Notes: a model not told the origin generated them from the sequence alone. DNA of 39,269 nt from Candidatus Paraprevotella stercoravium (GCA_944320795.1 CALUIU010000029.1:1-39269); one strand, 5' to 3'. Counted from the first letter of the stretch, positions 26,564 to 37,115 are shown. Numbers and translations: made by a program.

Positions 26564-27757
26564 ATGGGAAAAGTTTTGATTATCGGAGCTGGTGGTGTGG
26601 CTACTGTGGCCGCACACAAGGTGGCTCAACATCCTGAAGTTTTTACTGAGATTATGATTGCCAGCCGTACGCAGTCAAAATGCGACGCGATTGTTAAGGC
26701 TATCGGAAATCCGAATATCAAAACGGCACAAGTGGATGCCGACAGTGTGGAGCAGTTGGTGGAACTGTTCAACAACTTCCGTCCGGATATCGTGATGAAT
26801 CTGGCTTTGCCTTATCAGGACCTGACCATCATGGAGGCTTGTTTGCAGACCGGATGCAACTATCTGGACACCGCAAACTATGAGCCGAAAGACGTGGCTC
26901 ACTTTGAGTACAGCTGGCAGTGGGCTTACAAGCAGCGCTTCGAAGAGGCCGGACTGACCGCTATTCTGGGATGCGGTTTCGACCCGGGAGTTTCCGGTGT
27001 ATATACCGCTTATGCTGCCAAGCACCATTTTGACGAGATCCAGTATCTGGACATCGTGGACTGCAACGCCGGTAACCATCACAAGGCTTTCGCAACTAAC
27101 TTCAATCCGGAAATCAACATCCGTGAAATCACTCAGAACGGACGTTACTATGAGAACGGACAGTGGATTGAAACCAAGCCGATGGAAATCCATAAGGATT
27201 TGACCTATCCGAACATCGGTCCGCGCGACTCTTACCTGTTGTTCCACGAAGAGCTGGAGTCTTTGGTGAAGAACTTCCCGACCATCAAGCGTGCCCGCTT
27301 CTGGATGACCTTCGGTCAGGAATATCTCACTCACTTGCGTGTGATTCAGAACATCGGTATGGCCCGTATTGACGAGGTGGATTACAACGGCATGAAGATT
27401 GTTCCGTTGCAGTTCCTGAAGGCTGTGTTGCCTAATCCGCAGGATCTGGGAGAGAACTACGAGGGCGAGACCTCAATCGGTTGCCGTATCCGTGGTTTGA
27501 AAGACGGTAAGGAAAAGACTTACTACGTATACAACAACTGTAGCCACCACGAGGCATATCTCGAAACCGGTATGCAGGGTGTAAGCTACACTACCGGAGT
27601 GCCGGCCATGATCGGTGCCATGATGTTCCTCAAGGGAATCTGGAAGAAAGCCGGTGTATGGAACGTAGAAGAGTTCGATCCGGATCCATTCATGGAGGCT
27701 CTGAACCAGTATGGTCTGCCTTGGCATGAGGTGATCGACGGAGATCTGGAATTATAA
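26564..27757 (+). CDS. Carboxynorspermidine dehydrogenase, saccharopine dehydrogenase family
   Basis: A 397-aa NAD(P)H-dependent enzyme. The nucleotide-binding loop is at the N-terminus (GKVLIIGAGGVATVAAHK), and the substrate domain contains LGCGFDPGVSGVYTAYAAKH. In the alternative spermidine pathway used by many gut bacteria, this enzyme condenses putrescine or diaminopropane with aspartate semialdehyde; the carboxyspermidine decarboxylase partner is not in this window. I chose ATG 26564 over an in-frame TTG at 26519 because the Rossmann strand begins immediately after it. The next gene starts 10 bp downstream. Annotations as lysine-pathway saccharopine dehydrogenase are common for this family but less likely here. 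Confidence 0.88.
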   Translation: MGKVLIIGAGGVATVAAHKVAQHPEVFTEIMIASRTQSKCDAIVKAIGNPNIKTAQVDADSVEQLVELFNNFRPDIVMNLALPYQDLTIMEACLQTGCNYLDTANYEPKDVAHFEYSWQWAYKQRFEEAGLTAILGCGFDPGVSGVYTAYAAKHHFDEIQYLDIVDCNAGNHHKAFATNFNPEINIREITQNGRYYENGQWIETKPMEIHKDLTYPNIGPRDSYLLFHEELESLVKNFPTIKRARFWMTFGQEYLTHLRVIQNIGMARIDEVDYNGMKIVPLQFLKAVLPNPQDLGENYEGETSIGCRIRGLKDGKEKTYYVYNNCSHHEAYLETGMQGVSYTTGVPAMIGAMMFLKGIWKKAGVWNVEEFDPDPFMEALNQYGLPWHEVIDGDLEL

Positions 27758-27767
27758 TTAAATTGAA

Positions 27768-28796
27768 ATGAGTGATATATACCGACTCTTTAAGGTTTTT
27801 GGAAAAATCCGGAGTTATCGGTTGAAACTAGCTGCAATATATCTTCTGCACCGGACGGGCAGAAGATATATTGGTGTTTTTCTGGATCCCGTTTTATCCT
27901 GTAATTTCCGCTGTCGTATGTGTTATTTCAGCGATGAAGGCCGACGCAAGGAACTGCATGGAGTTCTTGCGCTGGAGGACTATAACCGCATGGCTGAAGC
28001 GCTGTTTCACCGTGCCCTGAAGTTGCAGATCGGTTGCGGGGCGGAACCCACATTATATAAAGATCTGGAGGAAGTGATCCGTAAGGCACGGGCGTGTGGG
28101 GTTCCTTATATTTCTATGACTACTAATGGGTTTCTGTTAAGTGAAGAGAAATTATGTCGCTATATAGAAGCCGGACTCAATGAAATCACGCTTTCTGTTC
28201 ATGGTACTTGCAAGGAGACCTATGAATATTTCATGACCAACGGCAGTTTTGAACAGTTTACTTCTCTTTTGAGGATTCTGGGGCGGATAAAAGAACGCTA
28301 TTCTTCTTTTCTGGTTCGTATCAATTACACGATGAACGAGGATAATGTGGAAGAACTGGTCCATTTGCCGGAGCTTTTGCAGGCGGTAGCCATAGATGTA
28401 TTGCAACTGCGTCCGGTACAGAAGATAGGGGAGAGTAGCAATTATTCCAATTATTCGTTGAAACGGATTACCGAGGTTTATGATTCGGTGTTGTTGCCGT
28501 TGCAGAAATATTGTGAGCAGCATCAGATCACTTGTCTGATTCCGGACAAGGACAATCTGACGGTACTGGAGCAGAACAAGGCTGATAGAGACTGGATGAT
28601 TCAGGATCTGACCTATTGTTATATATCCCCAGACTCCTGTTGGAAAGAGGATTTTGACTATCGTACAGAAAATTTTGAGACTTATAGCAAACGTACGAAT
28701 ATATCCGGAAAGATATGGAACTATATTTTCCGTGGAGAAAAAAGAAGAACTGGTAAAAATGACCGGACCAAGAGTTTGAATTACAAACTTAAATAG
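27768..28796 (+). CDS. Radical SAM protein of unknown function
   Basis: A 342-aa protein with the canonical radical SAM motif CNFRCRMC (Cys45, Cys49, Cys52). SAM-binding patterns follow ([13 protein letters not shown] for the GGE-like strand and [14 protein letters not shown]). The C-terminal part has a few cysteines ([11 protein letters not shown]) but not a clear SPASM seven-cysteine pattern. The basic C-terminus ([14 protein letters not shown]) is unusual for the family. It sits 10 bp after the polyamine enzyme and 23 bp before recA, within one apparent operon. The gene looks more AT-rich than both neighbours. No peptide substrate or partner is evident, so I give no function. Confidence 0.85.
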   Translation: MSDIYRLFKVFGKIRSYRLKLAAIYLLHRTGRRYIGVFLDPVLSCNFRCRMCYFSDEGRRKELHGVLALEDYNRMAEALFHRALKLQIGCGAEPTLYKDLEEVIRKARACGVPYISMTTNGFLLSEEKLCRYIEAGLNEITLSVHGTCKETYEYFMTNGSFEQFTSLLRILGRIKERYSSFLVRINYTMNEDNVEELVHLPELLQAVAIDVLQLRPVQKIGESSNYSNYSLKRITEVYDSVLLPLQKYCEQHQITCLIPDKDNLTVLEQNKADRDWMIQDLTYCYISPDSCWKEDFDYRTENFETYSKRTNISGKIWNYIFRGEKRRTGKNDRTKSLNYKLK

Positions 28797-28819
28797 TCCG
28801 GGTGATAAATTATATGATT

Positions 28820-29863
28820 ATGGCAAAAAAAGAAGAAGAATTGAATATGTTTGCCGCCCCCAATAGCGAAAAGCTGAAAGCTTTGCAGGCGGCAATGGAT
28901 AAGATTGAGAAGAACTTCGGTAAGGGTTCTATCATGAAGCTGGGTGACGAGCACGTAGAACAGGTGGAGGTGATTCCTACCGGTTCTATTGCTTTGGACG
29001 CTGCTTTGGGAGTAGGCGGTTATCCGAAAGGACGTATTATTGAAATCTATGGTCCGGAAAGTTCCGGTAAGACCACTCTGGCCATTCATGCCATTGCTGA
29101 GGCACAGAAGGCCGGCGGTATTGCCGCTTTCATTGATGCCGAGCATGCGTTCGACCGTTTCTATGCGGCAAAGTTGGGCGTGGATGTAGACAATCTGTGG
29201 ATCTCACAGCCGGACAACGGTGAGCAGGCTCTGGAGATTGCCGACCAGCTGATCCGTTCATCAGCCATTGACATCATCGTGATTGACTCTGTGGCTGCCC
29301 TGACTCCGAAGGCCGAGATCGAAGGGGATATGGGCGACAACCGTGTAGGCTTGCAGGCCCGTTTGATGAGCCAGGCTTTGAGAAAGCTGACTTCTACCAT
29401 CAACAAGACCAACACAACCTGTATCTTCATCAACCAGCTGCGCGAGAAGATCGGTGTGATGTTCGGTAATCCTGAGACTACTACCGGTGGTAACGCTCTG
29501 AAGTTCTATGCCAGCGTGCGTCTGGACATCCGTCGTGTGACCAGCATCAAGGACGGCGACGAGGTGATCGGTAATCAGGTACGCGTGAAGGTAGTGAAGA
29601 ATAAGGTGGCTCCTCCGTTCCGTAAGGCTGAGTTTGAAATTACCTTTGGCGAGGGAATCTCAAAAATCGGTGAAATCGTGGATTTGGGTACCGAACTGGG
29701 CATCCTGAAGAAGAGCGGTTCCTGGTACAGCTATAACGAGACCAAGATCGGTCAGGGACGTGATGCCGTGAAGAATATGTTGCGCGACAATCCAGAACTG
29801 TGCGAGGAAATCGAAGCTCAGATTACCGCGGCTTTGAAGGATTCTTCTGCTTCTGCGGAATAA
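28820..29863 (+). CDS. recA: RecA recombinase
   Basis: A 347-aa recombinase that forms filaments on single-stranded DNA, pairs homologous DNA and promotes LexA-type cleavage. Walker A is GPESSGKT (78-85); the Walker B strand [11 protein letters not shown] and the L2-region motif [24 protein letters not shown] (shown in part) are intact. I chose ATG 28820 (MAKKEEE) over GTG 28802 and ATG 28814, which would add a hydrophobic tail atypical of RecA. It is the third gene of an operon with a polyamine enzyme and a radical SAM protein. I did not see a LexA-type operator directly upstream. Confidence 0.97.
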   Translation: MAKKEEELNMFAAPNSEKLKALQAAMDKIEKNFGKGSIMKLGDEHVEQVEVIPTGSIALDAALGVGGYPKGRIIEIYGPESSGKTTLAIHAIAEAQKAGGIAAFIDAEHAFDRFYAAKLGVDVDNLWISQPDNGEQALEIADQLIRSSAIDIIVIDSVAALTPKAEIEGDMGDNRVGLQARLMSQALRKLTSTINKTNTTCIFINQLREKIGVMFGNPETTTGGNALKFYASVRLDIRRVTSIKDGDEVIGNQVRVKVVKNKVAPPFRKAEFEITFGEGISKIGEIVDLGTELGILKKSGSWYSYNETKIGQGRDAVKNMLRDNPELCEEIEAQITAALKDSSASAE

Positions 29864-29960
29864 TATTTTCAGACTGAACTTTTATCATTACTGAAACAAA
29901 GAGAGGTGTCCAGGCTAAAATGACTGCCCCTCAAAGTTACAGAATGCAACTATAACATGA

Positions 29961-30010
29961 AAAAGGGTCGTATCAAACTCTGTATGGAGTCATGATACGG
30001 CCCTTTCTTT
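29961..30010. terminator. Bidirectional terminator after recA
   Basis: AAAGGGTCGTATCA (29962-29975) pairs with TGATACGGCCCTTT (29993-30006), with T-rich ends on both strands, between recA and the convergent barrel gene. The nearby gap 29864-29960 shows nothing else. Confidence 0.8.
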
Positions 30011-30042
30011 TGTTTCTGAAGGTACTCAAATTTCAAATTGTT

Positions 30043-33039
30043 TTATTGTTTCTTTCCCACCCAATCGAAGTTATAGCTCACGGTAAGCATCACATAGCGG
30101 GGCAGTACGTCGGTATATTGTTCTATACGTCCGGTAGTGGTTACCTCGCTGCGATAGGTGCTGGCTTGCGCCAGGAGATCGTGCGCTGTGAGGTGAATGC
30201 CAAGGCGGTCATCAAAGAAATACTTGGAGAGTGAAACGTCCCAGTTGGTCACCGTGTGGTTGAGCTCGGCCTGACTGTTGCCGGCATAGAGCGTGGTCCG
30301 TATGAGAGTGGCCAGCTGAATGTCCCAAGGCAAGGTATAGCTGATGTCGCCATAGAGTCTTGTTTCACGATAGCTGTCGGTCATGCCGGACTGGGTAACA
30401 TGCCGGAAGGCAGTGTTCCAATAACCGTAGAAGCGGAATTTATTGCTGTATGTCGCCTTGAGTGTAAGCATCGGTACCAATCCCACATTGCGGAGCAGAC
30501 CGGCGGTTGTCGCATTGTCCTCTGCCAGGAAGGACAGATTCTCTGCCTGATAATAATCGGCGGCGAAGGACGCGGAAAGATACAAGCGCTTTTTGCTGTC
30601 GAGTGGAGTGGAAAACTCCGTGCGACCTTGGACGGCGTGTGTCCGCGAAGTGTTGACCGGCTGATAGGTACGGATACCCGTGGCCGGATCATAGACCGAC
30701 TGCGTGGCTATGTCGTTGTGAAGGCGGCGGTAAGTGGCGTCGATATGGAAGGAACGGCCGCTTTTGACGTGTTGCAGGCGATAAGCGGAACTCAGACGAT
30801 GCGTGAACGAATTGCCTAGACCGGCATTTCCTACAAATCGGTTCAAGGGGTCGGAAGCATCACGGATGGGCAATAACTGTGTCAATTCAGGCATGGCGGG
30901 CAGACCCTGATAACCGGCATCCCACTCCGGCATCCAGATGCGTCCTTCACGGCTTTCATGTTTCCATTTCAGAGTCAGGGCAGGACTGAAGAAAAAGCCC
31001 TCACGCCACGGACGATACCTATGGCCCTCACGATCATAGTCGAGCATACGATGCTGGTAGTAAAACGATTCGTTGGCTTCAATCTGCAAAGATGTGCCGC
31101 GCTCAAAGAACACCTTGTGCGACAGACGTACACCGGCTTCAGCCTTTTCCTCCCTCTCGGTGGCATAATAGCTGTTGGCTGCATCCAGACAGAGCGACTG
31201 CCACTCCGTCTCAGGCAGTCGGCCCAGACTTTCAACTCCCCATCCCTGTTGTTCGGACCACTCGGTCATGCGCTCCAGACGATATTCCGGATGATTGGCC
31301 GTACCGTAGCGGTGAGAATACCGCAAGAAAGGTTTTACCACACCGTTATAGCGTTCCGGACGTTCATAGTGGTGAACCCATTCCAATTCAGGGTTGAGGT
31401 CCAAGAGATAATCGCGGCGGTACAGATAACGGCGGCGGGCATCGGTAGTTCCGTCAGTATAGGTTGTAAGGCGATAGTTGGAAAAGTCGCGCCGGGTCTG
31501 TGTCTCGTGCTTGAGCAAAGCATTGAAGTTAAGCAGGTCCGCGCCAAACACAAATGTAGAGTGCCACTCCGGACGGTGGATGATGCTGTGCGAGCGGGAA
31601 AGTTCGGGATCGAGCAGACTGTAGAGCAGGGCGTTCTCGTCCGCTTCCTTTTCTTCAAGGCGGATGATACTGTCGAGCGAGAGTCCTTCCCACGCCGCCT
31701 TGGCGGGCAGGTAATAAGAAAGGCTGCGGCTGTCGCGCGTGCTACGGCTGCGCTCATAGTTGAAGTTATAGTTCAATGAATGTTGCCATCGTTCCAACTT
31801 GCGGAACCGTAGTCCGGCAGAAGCCATAGCCGTCACATCTTCTCCGTCAAGATGTTCGGCACTGCGGCTCATGAGGTTATCCGGCAAGAGATAAGTCTCA
31901 TTGTTCTGCCAGCTTTCTTTGTCCGTATCCTTGCGGCTGACCGATCCGCCGGAGGTGAAACGCCAGGTCTTGTCCGGTTCTATATAATAGGAAAAGCGTG
32001 CGGTCTTGGTACTGATGCGACCGGCCGGATCGACTTCTTCCGTATTGGCTATATCCATTATCTGGCGGCTTTTGTTAAAGTTGTTTACATCGGCATTGAC
32101 ACTGAACATCTGCCGGTCATCAAAGCGCATCAGAAATGCCTGACCGCCCCAAAGTTTTCCAGTGCCCGCATCGGCAGAAAGTTTTGCCATCCATGTGCCG
32201 ATATATTGACGCTTGAGATGCACATCCATCACATAACTCTCGTCGTGCATGTCCTGTCCGGTGAGTTCCGACTGCTCGCCGGCTTTGTCGTAAACCTTGA
32301 TACGGCTCACGATATAGGCGGGCAGGTTATCGAGCGCGGCCTCAATATTCCCCTGAAAAAAGTCCTTGCCGCTAATCAGCAGATTGTCTACCCGCTTGCC
32401 GTTGATGCGTATCTCGCCATCCACCATCTCCGCACCGGGCAGTTGCCGGACAAGTTTTCTCAGAGATTCTGTCTGCGTCACATTAAAGGCATCTGCATTG
32501 TAAACAAGAGTATCCCCTTTGTAAAACACCTTGATACGGGTGGCATTCACCACCACTTCATTAAGCTTCCGTTCCTTGGTTTGGGGGATAAGATAGATTG
32601 TAGGCACCTGAACCACAGTGCTTCCGGCATCAGGCTCAACCTTACAATAATACTCCTCAAAGCCATTGGCCTGTATGAAGAGCATAAAGGCTTTTCGTGC
32701 CGGAGTGACAAAGGAAAACGTTGCACCGCTGTATTTGTCTACATAGTTATTCTCCCAGTTGTCGCCCTTTTCGGTCACTATGCGATAACGTGTGGTGTCC
32801 GTTGCCAAAACAGTAGAACTGTCGGTGGTCATCAGGCTGACTGTGGCGCGGTTTATACATTCCAGTGTCATGGCATTGATAACATCGCCGTTGATTCGGA
32901 TTTCTTGGGCAGAAACGGCATTGAAAAATCCTATAAGTAAAATGAATAATGAGGTTCTAAATACAAGAATTTTGATTAAACAGGATGCTGGCATCTGTCG
33001 GTTCGGATTGATTTGTGAATTGCTCATACACATATACAT
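30043..33039 (-). CDS. Large outer-membrane beta-barrel protein, TonB-receptor-like
   Basis: An approximately 998-aa exported protein. A hydrophobic signal segment (LFILLIGFFNAVSA before Gln) follows a long polar N-terminus, so the true start may be the internal ATG at 32994 (MPASCLIKIL). An N-terminal beta-sandwich region (to about residue 155) is followed by a plug-like part (about 155-265, VVVNATRIKVFYKGDTLVYN and RINGKRVDNLLISGKDFFQG), then a long barrel. It shares its overall build with the barrel protein at 9384-12161. No SusD or other partner is adjacent. Its start lies 29 bp after the stop of a broken relative and shows no promoter of its own. The substrate is unknown. Confidence 0.85.
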   Translation of the reverse strand: MYMCMSNSQINPNRQMPASCLIKILVFRTSLFILLIGFFNAVSAQEIRINGDVINAMTLECINRATVSLMTTDSSTVLATDTTRYRIVTEKGDNWENNYVDKYSGATFSFVTPARKAFMLFIQANGFEEYYCKVEPDAGSTVVQVPTIYLIPQTKERKLNEVVVNATRIKVFYKGDTLVYNADAFNVTQTESLRKLVRQLPGAEMVDGEIRINGKRVDNLLISGKDFFQGNIEAALDNLPAYIVSRIKVYDKAGEQSELTGQDMHDESYVMDVHLKRQYIGTWMAKLSADAGTGKLWGGQAFLMRFDDRQMFSVNADVNNFNKSRQIMDIANTEEVDPAGRISTKTARFSYYIEPDKTWRFTSGGSVSRKDTDKESWQNNETYLLPDNLMSRSAEHLDGEDVTAMASAGLRFRKLERWQHSLNYNFNYERSRSTRDSRSLSYYLPAKAAWEGLSLDSIIRLEEKEADENALLYSLLDPELSRSHSIIHRPEWHSTFVFGADLLNFNALLKHETQTRRDFSNYRLTTYTDGTTDARRRYLYRRDYLLDLNPELEWVHHYERPERYNGVVKPFLRYSHRYGTANHPEYRLERMTEWSEQQGWGVESLGRLPETEWQSLCLDAANSYYATEREEKAEAGVRLSHKVFFERGTSLQIEANESFYYQHRMLDYDREGHRYRPWREGFFFSPALTLKWKHESREGRIWMPEWDAGYQGLPAMPELTQLLPIRDASDPLNRFVGNAGLGNSFTHRLSSAYRLQHVKSGRSFHIDATYRRLHNDIATQSVYDPATGIRTYQPVNTSRTHAVQGRTEFSTPLDSKKRLYLSASFAADYYQAENLSFLAEDNATTAGLLRNVGLVPMLTLKATYSNKFRFYGYWNTAFRHVTQSGMTDSYRETRLYGDISYTLPWDIQLATLIRTTLYAGNSQAELNHTVTNWDVSLSKYFFDDRLGIHLTAHDLLAQASTYRSEVTTTGRIEQYTDVLPRYVMLTVSYNFDWVGKKQ

Positions 33040-33068
33040 TTTGAATAGTTACTCCTTTTATTCAGCCA

Positions 33069-34572
33069 TTATTTCTTTTTCTCCACCTTATTAAACTTCC
33101 ATGTTAAAGAAAGGAGAACGTAACGAGGGAGGACATTGGAAAATTTCTCAATGCGCCCCTGAGAGTTTACATTTACGTATGTATACCGGTCGCGTCCCAA
33201 CAAGTCATAGCCTTTGAGCATGAGGGTGACTGAACGGAAGCTACGTGACAGGCTTGCGTTCCAAAGCAAACGCGTATCGTTGAGCGAAGCATCATTGAAA
33301 CCATAGCGGGAGGTCAGACGGAAATTTGTTGCAAACATGATTTCGCCTGGCAGCGGTACCTGGGCATTCAGATGATACACCACATCGGTTGTGCGGATCC
33401 GGACAAAGTCTTCACGCTCACCGTCCACGTTTCTCCAGTCCTACGCCTCCTGTAATCAGGGAATTTGCGATAGGGGCATAATTGAATGAGATTTCGGGGC
33501 TGGTTTGCAGGGTGCCTACGTAGCAGGTTGACGTTCTCTCTTCATCTTTTTCAAACGAAAGGTCCGCGCTATGCAGATAGCCGACTTTCAACCGTGCCTG
33601 AAGGGAAATGCTTCCTTCCTTGTTAAGAGGCACATTGTACCAAAGGTTATAATTCGTTTGCCAATTTCCGTTTATGTTCACCCACTGAGAGGTCCGGACA
33701 CCTGTTTTACTGTCGTATGTTTGTGCGGCTGCTACCTGATTGTGCCAGCGGGTATAGTCGATAGAGGTGTTCATGGAGCGCCCTTGTTGGTGTGAGCGGT
33801 TAAGTTGAAGTGTGAGCCGGTCGCTGCGCATATTTTTCAAATCGGGATTGCCCAAATTGATGAAAAGCGGATCGGAGGCGTCTGTCAAATCGAGCATATA
33901 ACGTAGATTCGGCTGCGAGTTTGTGGCATTATACTTCAGCGTGACACTTAATTTTGTTCCATTTTTATCTCCCTCTATGGGGCGCCAACGAACAGAAGCC
34001 GAAGGTTCTGCAAGCCAGGCATGGCGTGCGACGTAATAGGTCGTACCAAATCGCTGGTAATGCAAGCTGGCATCCTCACGGTGAAGGTTCAGGGTGGATT
34101 TTATTTCAAGCCAACCCATTTTGGGCAGTTTCCGGTCATAGAGATAGTCCAGAGAGAGGCTGTGGCGTGAGGTACGTGCGGTAGAGAAATAGCTGTTGTC
34201 CATATCCATACAGCGGAGGAGCTCCTCGCGGGCAGAAGGAAGCAGGTTGAGCCGCTCCATATCTCCATCGGCCCACTCTCCGCCTAACCAGTCCAGACGA
34301 TAAAGCGGATTGTCCTCGGAATCCTCCTTTTGGGAAAAGGCATATCCGGATGTCAGTTGTCCGTTCGCTTGCTCTGTTTGGAGGTGCTTCCAGAAGAATT
34401 TTCCCTGAAGGTTGTAATCGTAATGACGGCTATTGGCGTCCAGGAAACGATGACGATAGTCTGCTGCCTGTCCGGTCTTGGGGTATTCCAGACGGTAGAT
34501 GTCAAAGTTCTCCTTTGCTCGCTTGTTGTGTCTGAAGAATGAGATAGTCGTTGATTTTTCTTGTGTATACAT
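33069..34572 (-). pseudogene. Truncated and frameshifted outer-membrane barrel gene
   Basis: Two open segments, 33418-34572 (384 aa) and 33069-33428 (119 aa), read as consecutive parts of one barrel protein, joined through a frameshift at about 33425-33445 where LEKRGR-stop replaces an expected continuation into WRNVDGEREDF. The C-terminus (SNVLPRYVLLSLTWKFNKVEKKK shown in part) resembles that of the intact neighbour (DVLPRYVMLTVSYNFDWVGKKQ in part). The signal peptide, beta-sandwich and plug are absent, so the first segment starts inside the barrel. The lesion could be a sequencing error for the frameshift, but not for the missing N-terminus. A -7 element lies just upstream. Confidence 0.8.
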
Positions 34573-34594
34573 GGTGTTCTGTTTTTCTTTATTG

Positions 34595-34602
34595 CAAATA
34601 TA
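34595..34602 (-). promoter_or_regulatory. -7 element upstream of the broken barrel gene
   Basis: TATATTTG on the minus strand matches TAnnTTTG, 23 bp before the ATG at 34572. No -33 match was seen. It may transcribe the pseudogene and the intact barrel gene behind it. Confidence 0.45.
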
Positions 34603-34878
34603 TTATTTTTCTATAAATACATATGGTTATTTATAAAAAATATGCTTTCTGGATTTTATTTGCCAAAAGTTCATCTCATATATTGTTTATTTCTTGCTTC
34701 GTCTTATCCGATGTTTCTGTCAGGAAACTGATATTTTCGAAGAGAAATTCTTTTTGTATCTATTTTTTACCAGTCTGTAGTTTTGTACTTGAATTTTTTG
34801 CAGACGAATTGAATGTCGGTATTCTTTAAAAGGAGTTCTTATTGTAATATTTTGTAAATCATTTGTTGGATCAAATAA

Positions 34879-34929
34879 TTGAAGCGAAAGAAAATACAGG
34901 TTGTTTGTCTGTACTTTCTTTCGCTTCAA
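34879..34929. terminator. Hairpin after the patatin gene
   Basis: A 15-bp perfect stem (34879-34893 with 34915-34929, TTGAAGCGAAAGAAA and its complement) lies 50 bp past the leftward stop at 34979. The T run past the stem is weak. The stretch 34603-34878 is very AT-rich and I see no gene in it. Confidence 0.65.
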
Positions 34930-34978
34930 AATTCAGATTATCTGATGCTTGTATGTTTTGTCTGATCCTGTTAATGGG

Positions 34979-37021
34979 TTAGAAATTAAATCCGGCCCGC
35001 ACATAGGCACCGAAGGCTTTGCTTCGGCTGCAATAGTGCAGCGTGGCACCGATGGGACCGATGATGGTCTTCCAGTCATACTTTATGGCTCCTCCGATGA
35101 TGTGGTATCCCTTTTCCTCATCGGCTCCGAAACCGTCCTGAAAGAATTTCAGCCATTTGTCGGATGTGATGGCCAGATTGCCTACCACACTGACATAGTG
35201 CACCTTACCAATCCGCTGGCGTAATTCCAGTCCGCCGAGAGCCAGTACTCTGTGAGCTATTTCAAAACGGTTGATTCCATAGAACGGAATCTGTTGTTCG
35301 AAATACTTGCCCACTTCCTGTCCTCCCAAGGTATTGGATTCTGAGACAGTGTTGCTGGCAGTGACGTATCTTCCGGCAGCCCAGGAGTGGATGGTGAATC
35401 GTGTGTTTACAGATCCGGCACTTTCCCAGTAGACATTGGTTACATGGAATGGCTTTTGGTGGTCCATGGGAATGACATACTTATACATTGCGGAAAATTT
35501 CTGTCCGGATGTGGCAAAATATGAATGATCCATATTATTGAATGAGCATTCAGCTCCCATTTTGAAATAGCTTTCCTTGTTGATATTTTCCTCAAAACGA
35601 TGATTTTCAGATTTGAAAAGAAAATCTCCGTAATTAAGATTCACGATTTCGCTTCCGAAATTTATCAGAATTTTTTTCCAACTGCGTCCAAAGTGCAGAA
35701 TCAGGCGGTTTTTGTTGAAGTTAATCTCACAGATGCGTTCTCCTTTGTTATATACATTGAAGTCGTTGTATTCAATTTTGTAAGCGGCAGCCAGATTCCA
35801 CTCTTTTCCGAGGTGAAAGGCATAATCCAGGCGTCCGAACATTCTTTTGCCCAACCGGGCTGTCAAAGCAAAAGTATGACGTGGCAGCTGCTTGAACTGG
35901 AATTGACTGTTGAATATCAGTGCGGCCATTTCCTCATTGTCGTATCTGGCTCCCAGGTTGAGTGTGTTTTTAGGAGCGTCACCGATGAGCAGATGTTTAT
36001 ATTGTTCGTGCTTTTGGTCAGCATCAGAAAGAAAGTGTACCGGACTGCTTTTTCGGGCGGGATTATCATTGCTGGCATTGCCAAGTTTCTGCTTGATGGC
36101 GTAAAGCTGGTCCATTTTCTCCATGGCAGCCTGTTCTCCGCGGTTGATCAGGGTATCGATGGCTTCGGTTTTGAAACTGGCAGTATTATATCCTCTTATA
36201 TTAATCTTGATATAAACGTCTGAGTTTCGTATGTTGTCTTTCCACCGGTCCTGACTTTGGAGGTCAATGAGCTGCATGAACTGGGCAAAGATATCATTTT
36301 CCAATTCATCGGCACTTTTCAGTTCTTCCTGCACATCGGCACCGATGATGATGTCAGCTCCCAGCTTTCGGGCAACATCCACCGGATAATTGTTTACCAT
36401 GCCACCGTCGATCAGAATATGATCACCTAAAACCACGGGAGCGAAAACTCCCGGTAAGGACATACTGGCACGTACCGCTATAGGCAGCACTCCCGAAGTA
36501 TGTACAATCTCTTCTCCGGTAACCACATCCTGCGATACGCAGGCAAAGGGAATAGGCATTTTCTGAAAATCAATAGAGTCGTGATAGCCTTCTGTCAGAT
36601 CCCAAAGCATATTGCCGATATTGCGTCCACGGAGTACACCGCCACTGATCGCGTCCTGTGGCCTTTCATGGAAAGGCAGTGAAAGAATATATTTGTCGCT
36701 TTGTTCCTTGCTTTCCAGACTCATGTTCTCTCTCTTCTGCTGGTCACTGAGCAATTGCTTCCAGTCCTGTTTCATCATGATGCTGTCCAGCTCCTCGGGC
36801 GAGTAACCGATGGAGTAGAGGCTGCCCACGATGGCCCCCATACTGGTACCCACGATATAGTCAATCGGGATGCCGGCCTTTTCGAGAACTTTGAGAACAC
36901 CCACGTGCGCTGTTCCCTTGGCTCCGCCTCCACTAAGCACGACACCCACCTTGGGTCTTGATTCCGCGATATTGGGCAGTGCGTACAATAAAAAAGTTAG
37001 GATAAGGATGAGTTTCTTCAT
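34979..37021 (-). CDS. Patatin-like phospholipase with outer-membrane barrel (PlpD type)
   Basis: A 680-aa exported protein with signal peptide MKKLILILTFLLYALPNIAES. The patatin domain (about 24-240) holds the oxyanion loop GGGAKG (31-36), nucleophile Ser60 in GTSMG and the catalytic Asp of the DGG motif near residue 204. A POTRA-like linker (about 265-330) and a BamA-like barrel (about 370-680) follow, ending in AYVRAGFNF with the terminal Phe of outer-membrane proteins. The order matches type Vd autotransporters such as PlpD, in which a lipase is displayed or released by its own barrel. I chose ATG 37021 over an upstream in-frame ATG at 37060 because the signal peptide starts there. Phospholipase activity is expected because all catalytic residues are present. 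Confidence 0.9.
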   Translation of the reverse strand: MKKLILILTFLLYALPNIAESRPKVGVVLSGGGAKGTAHVGVLKVLEKAGIPIDYIVGTSMGAIVGSLYSIGYSPEELDSIMMKQDWKQLLSDQQKRENMSLESKEQSDKYILSLPFHERPQDAISGGVLRGRNIGNMLWDLTEGYHDSIDFQKMPIPFACVSQDVVTGEEIVHTSGVLPIAVRASMSLPGVFAPVVLGDHILIDGGMVNNYPVDVARKLGADIIIGADVQEELKSADELENDIFAQFMQLIDLQSQDRWKDNIRNSDVYIKINIRGYNTASFKTEAIDTLINRGEQAAMEKMDQLYAIKQKLGNASNDNPARKSSPVHFLSDADQKHEQYKHLLIGDAPKNTLNLGARYDNEEMAALIFNSQFQFKQLPRHTFALTARLGKRMFGRLDYAFHLGKEWNLAAAYKIEYNDFNVYNKGERICEINFNKNRLILHFGRSWKKILINFGSEIVNLNYGDFLFKSENHRFEENINKESYFKMGAECSFNNMDHSYFATSGQKFSAMYKYVIPMDHQKPFHVTNVYWESAGSVNTRFTIHSWAAGRYVTASNTVSESNTLGGQEVGKYFEQQIPFYGINRFEIAHRVLALGGLELRQRIGKVHYVSVVGNLAITSDKWLKFFQDGFGADEEKGYHIIGGAIKYDWKTIIGPIGATLHYCSRSKAFGAYVRAGFNF

Positions 37022-37107
37022 TGTCAAAAATTGAGGAAAATATGCCAACTTGTCAGTCAAAAAGAACTCTTTTGGCTGTGATTATGTCATTTCTTCGGGT
37101 TCTGAAG

Positions 37108-37115
37108 CAAAGATA
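37108..37115 (-). promoter_or_regulatory. -7 element of the patatin gene
   Basis: TATCTTTG on the minus strand matches TAnnTTTG, 86 bp upstream of the ATG at 37021, in the divergent gap shared with dnaK. No -33 match was seen. Confidence 0.5.

Noticed and set aside
34623-34829. A 68-codon open frame in the AT-rich gap between the broken barrel gene and the patatin gene
   Set aside because: The composition is that of the non-coding gap, the product is not recognisable, and no promoter or ribosome site supports it.
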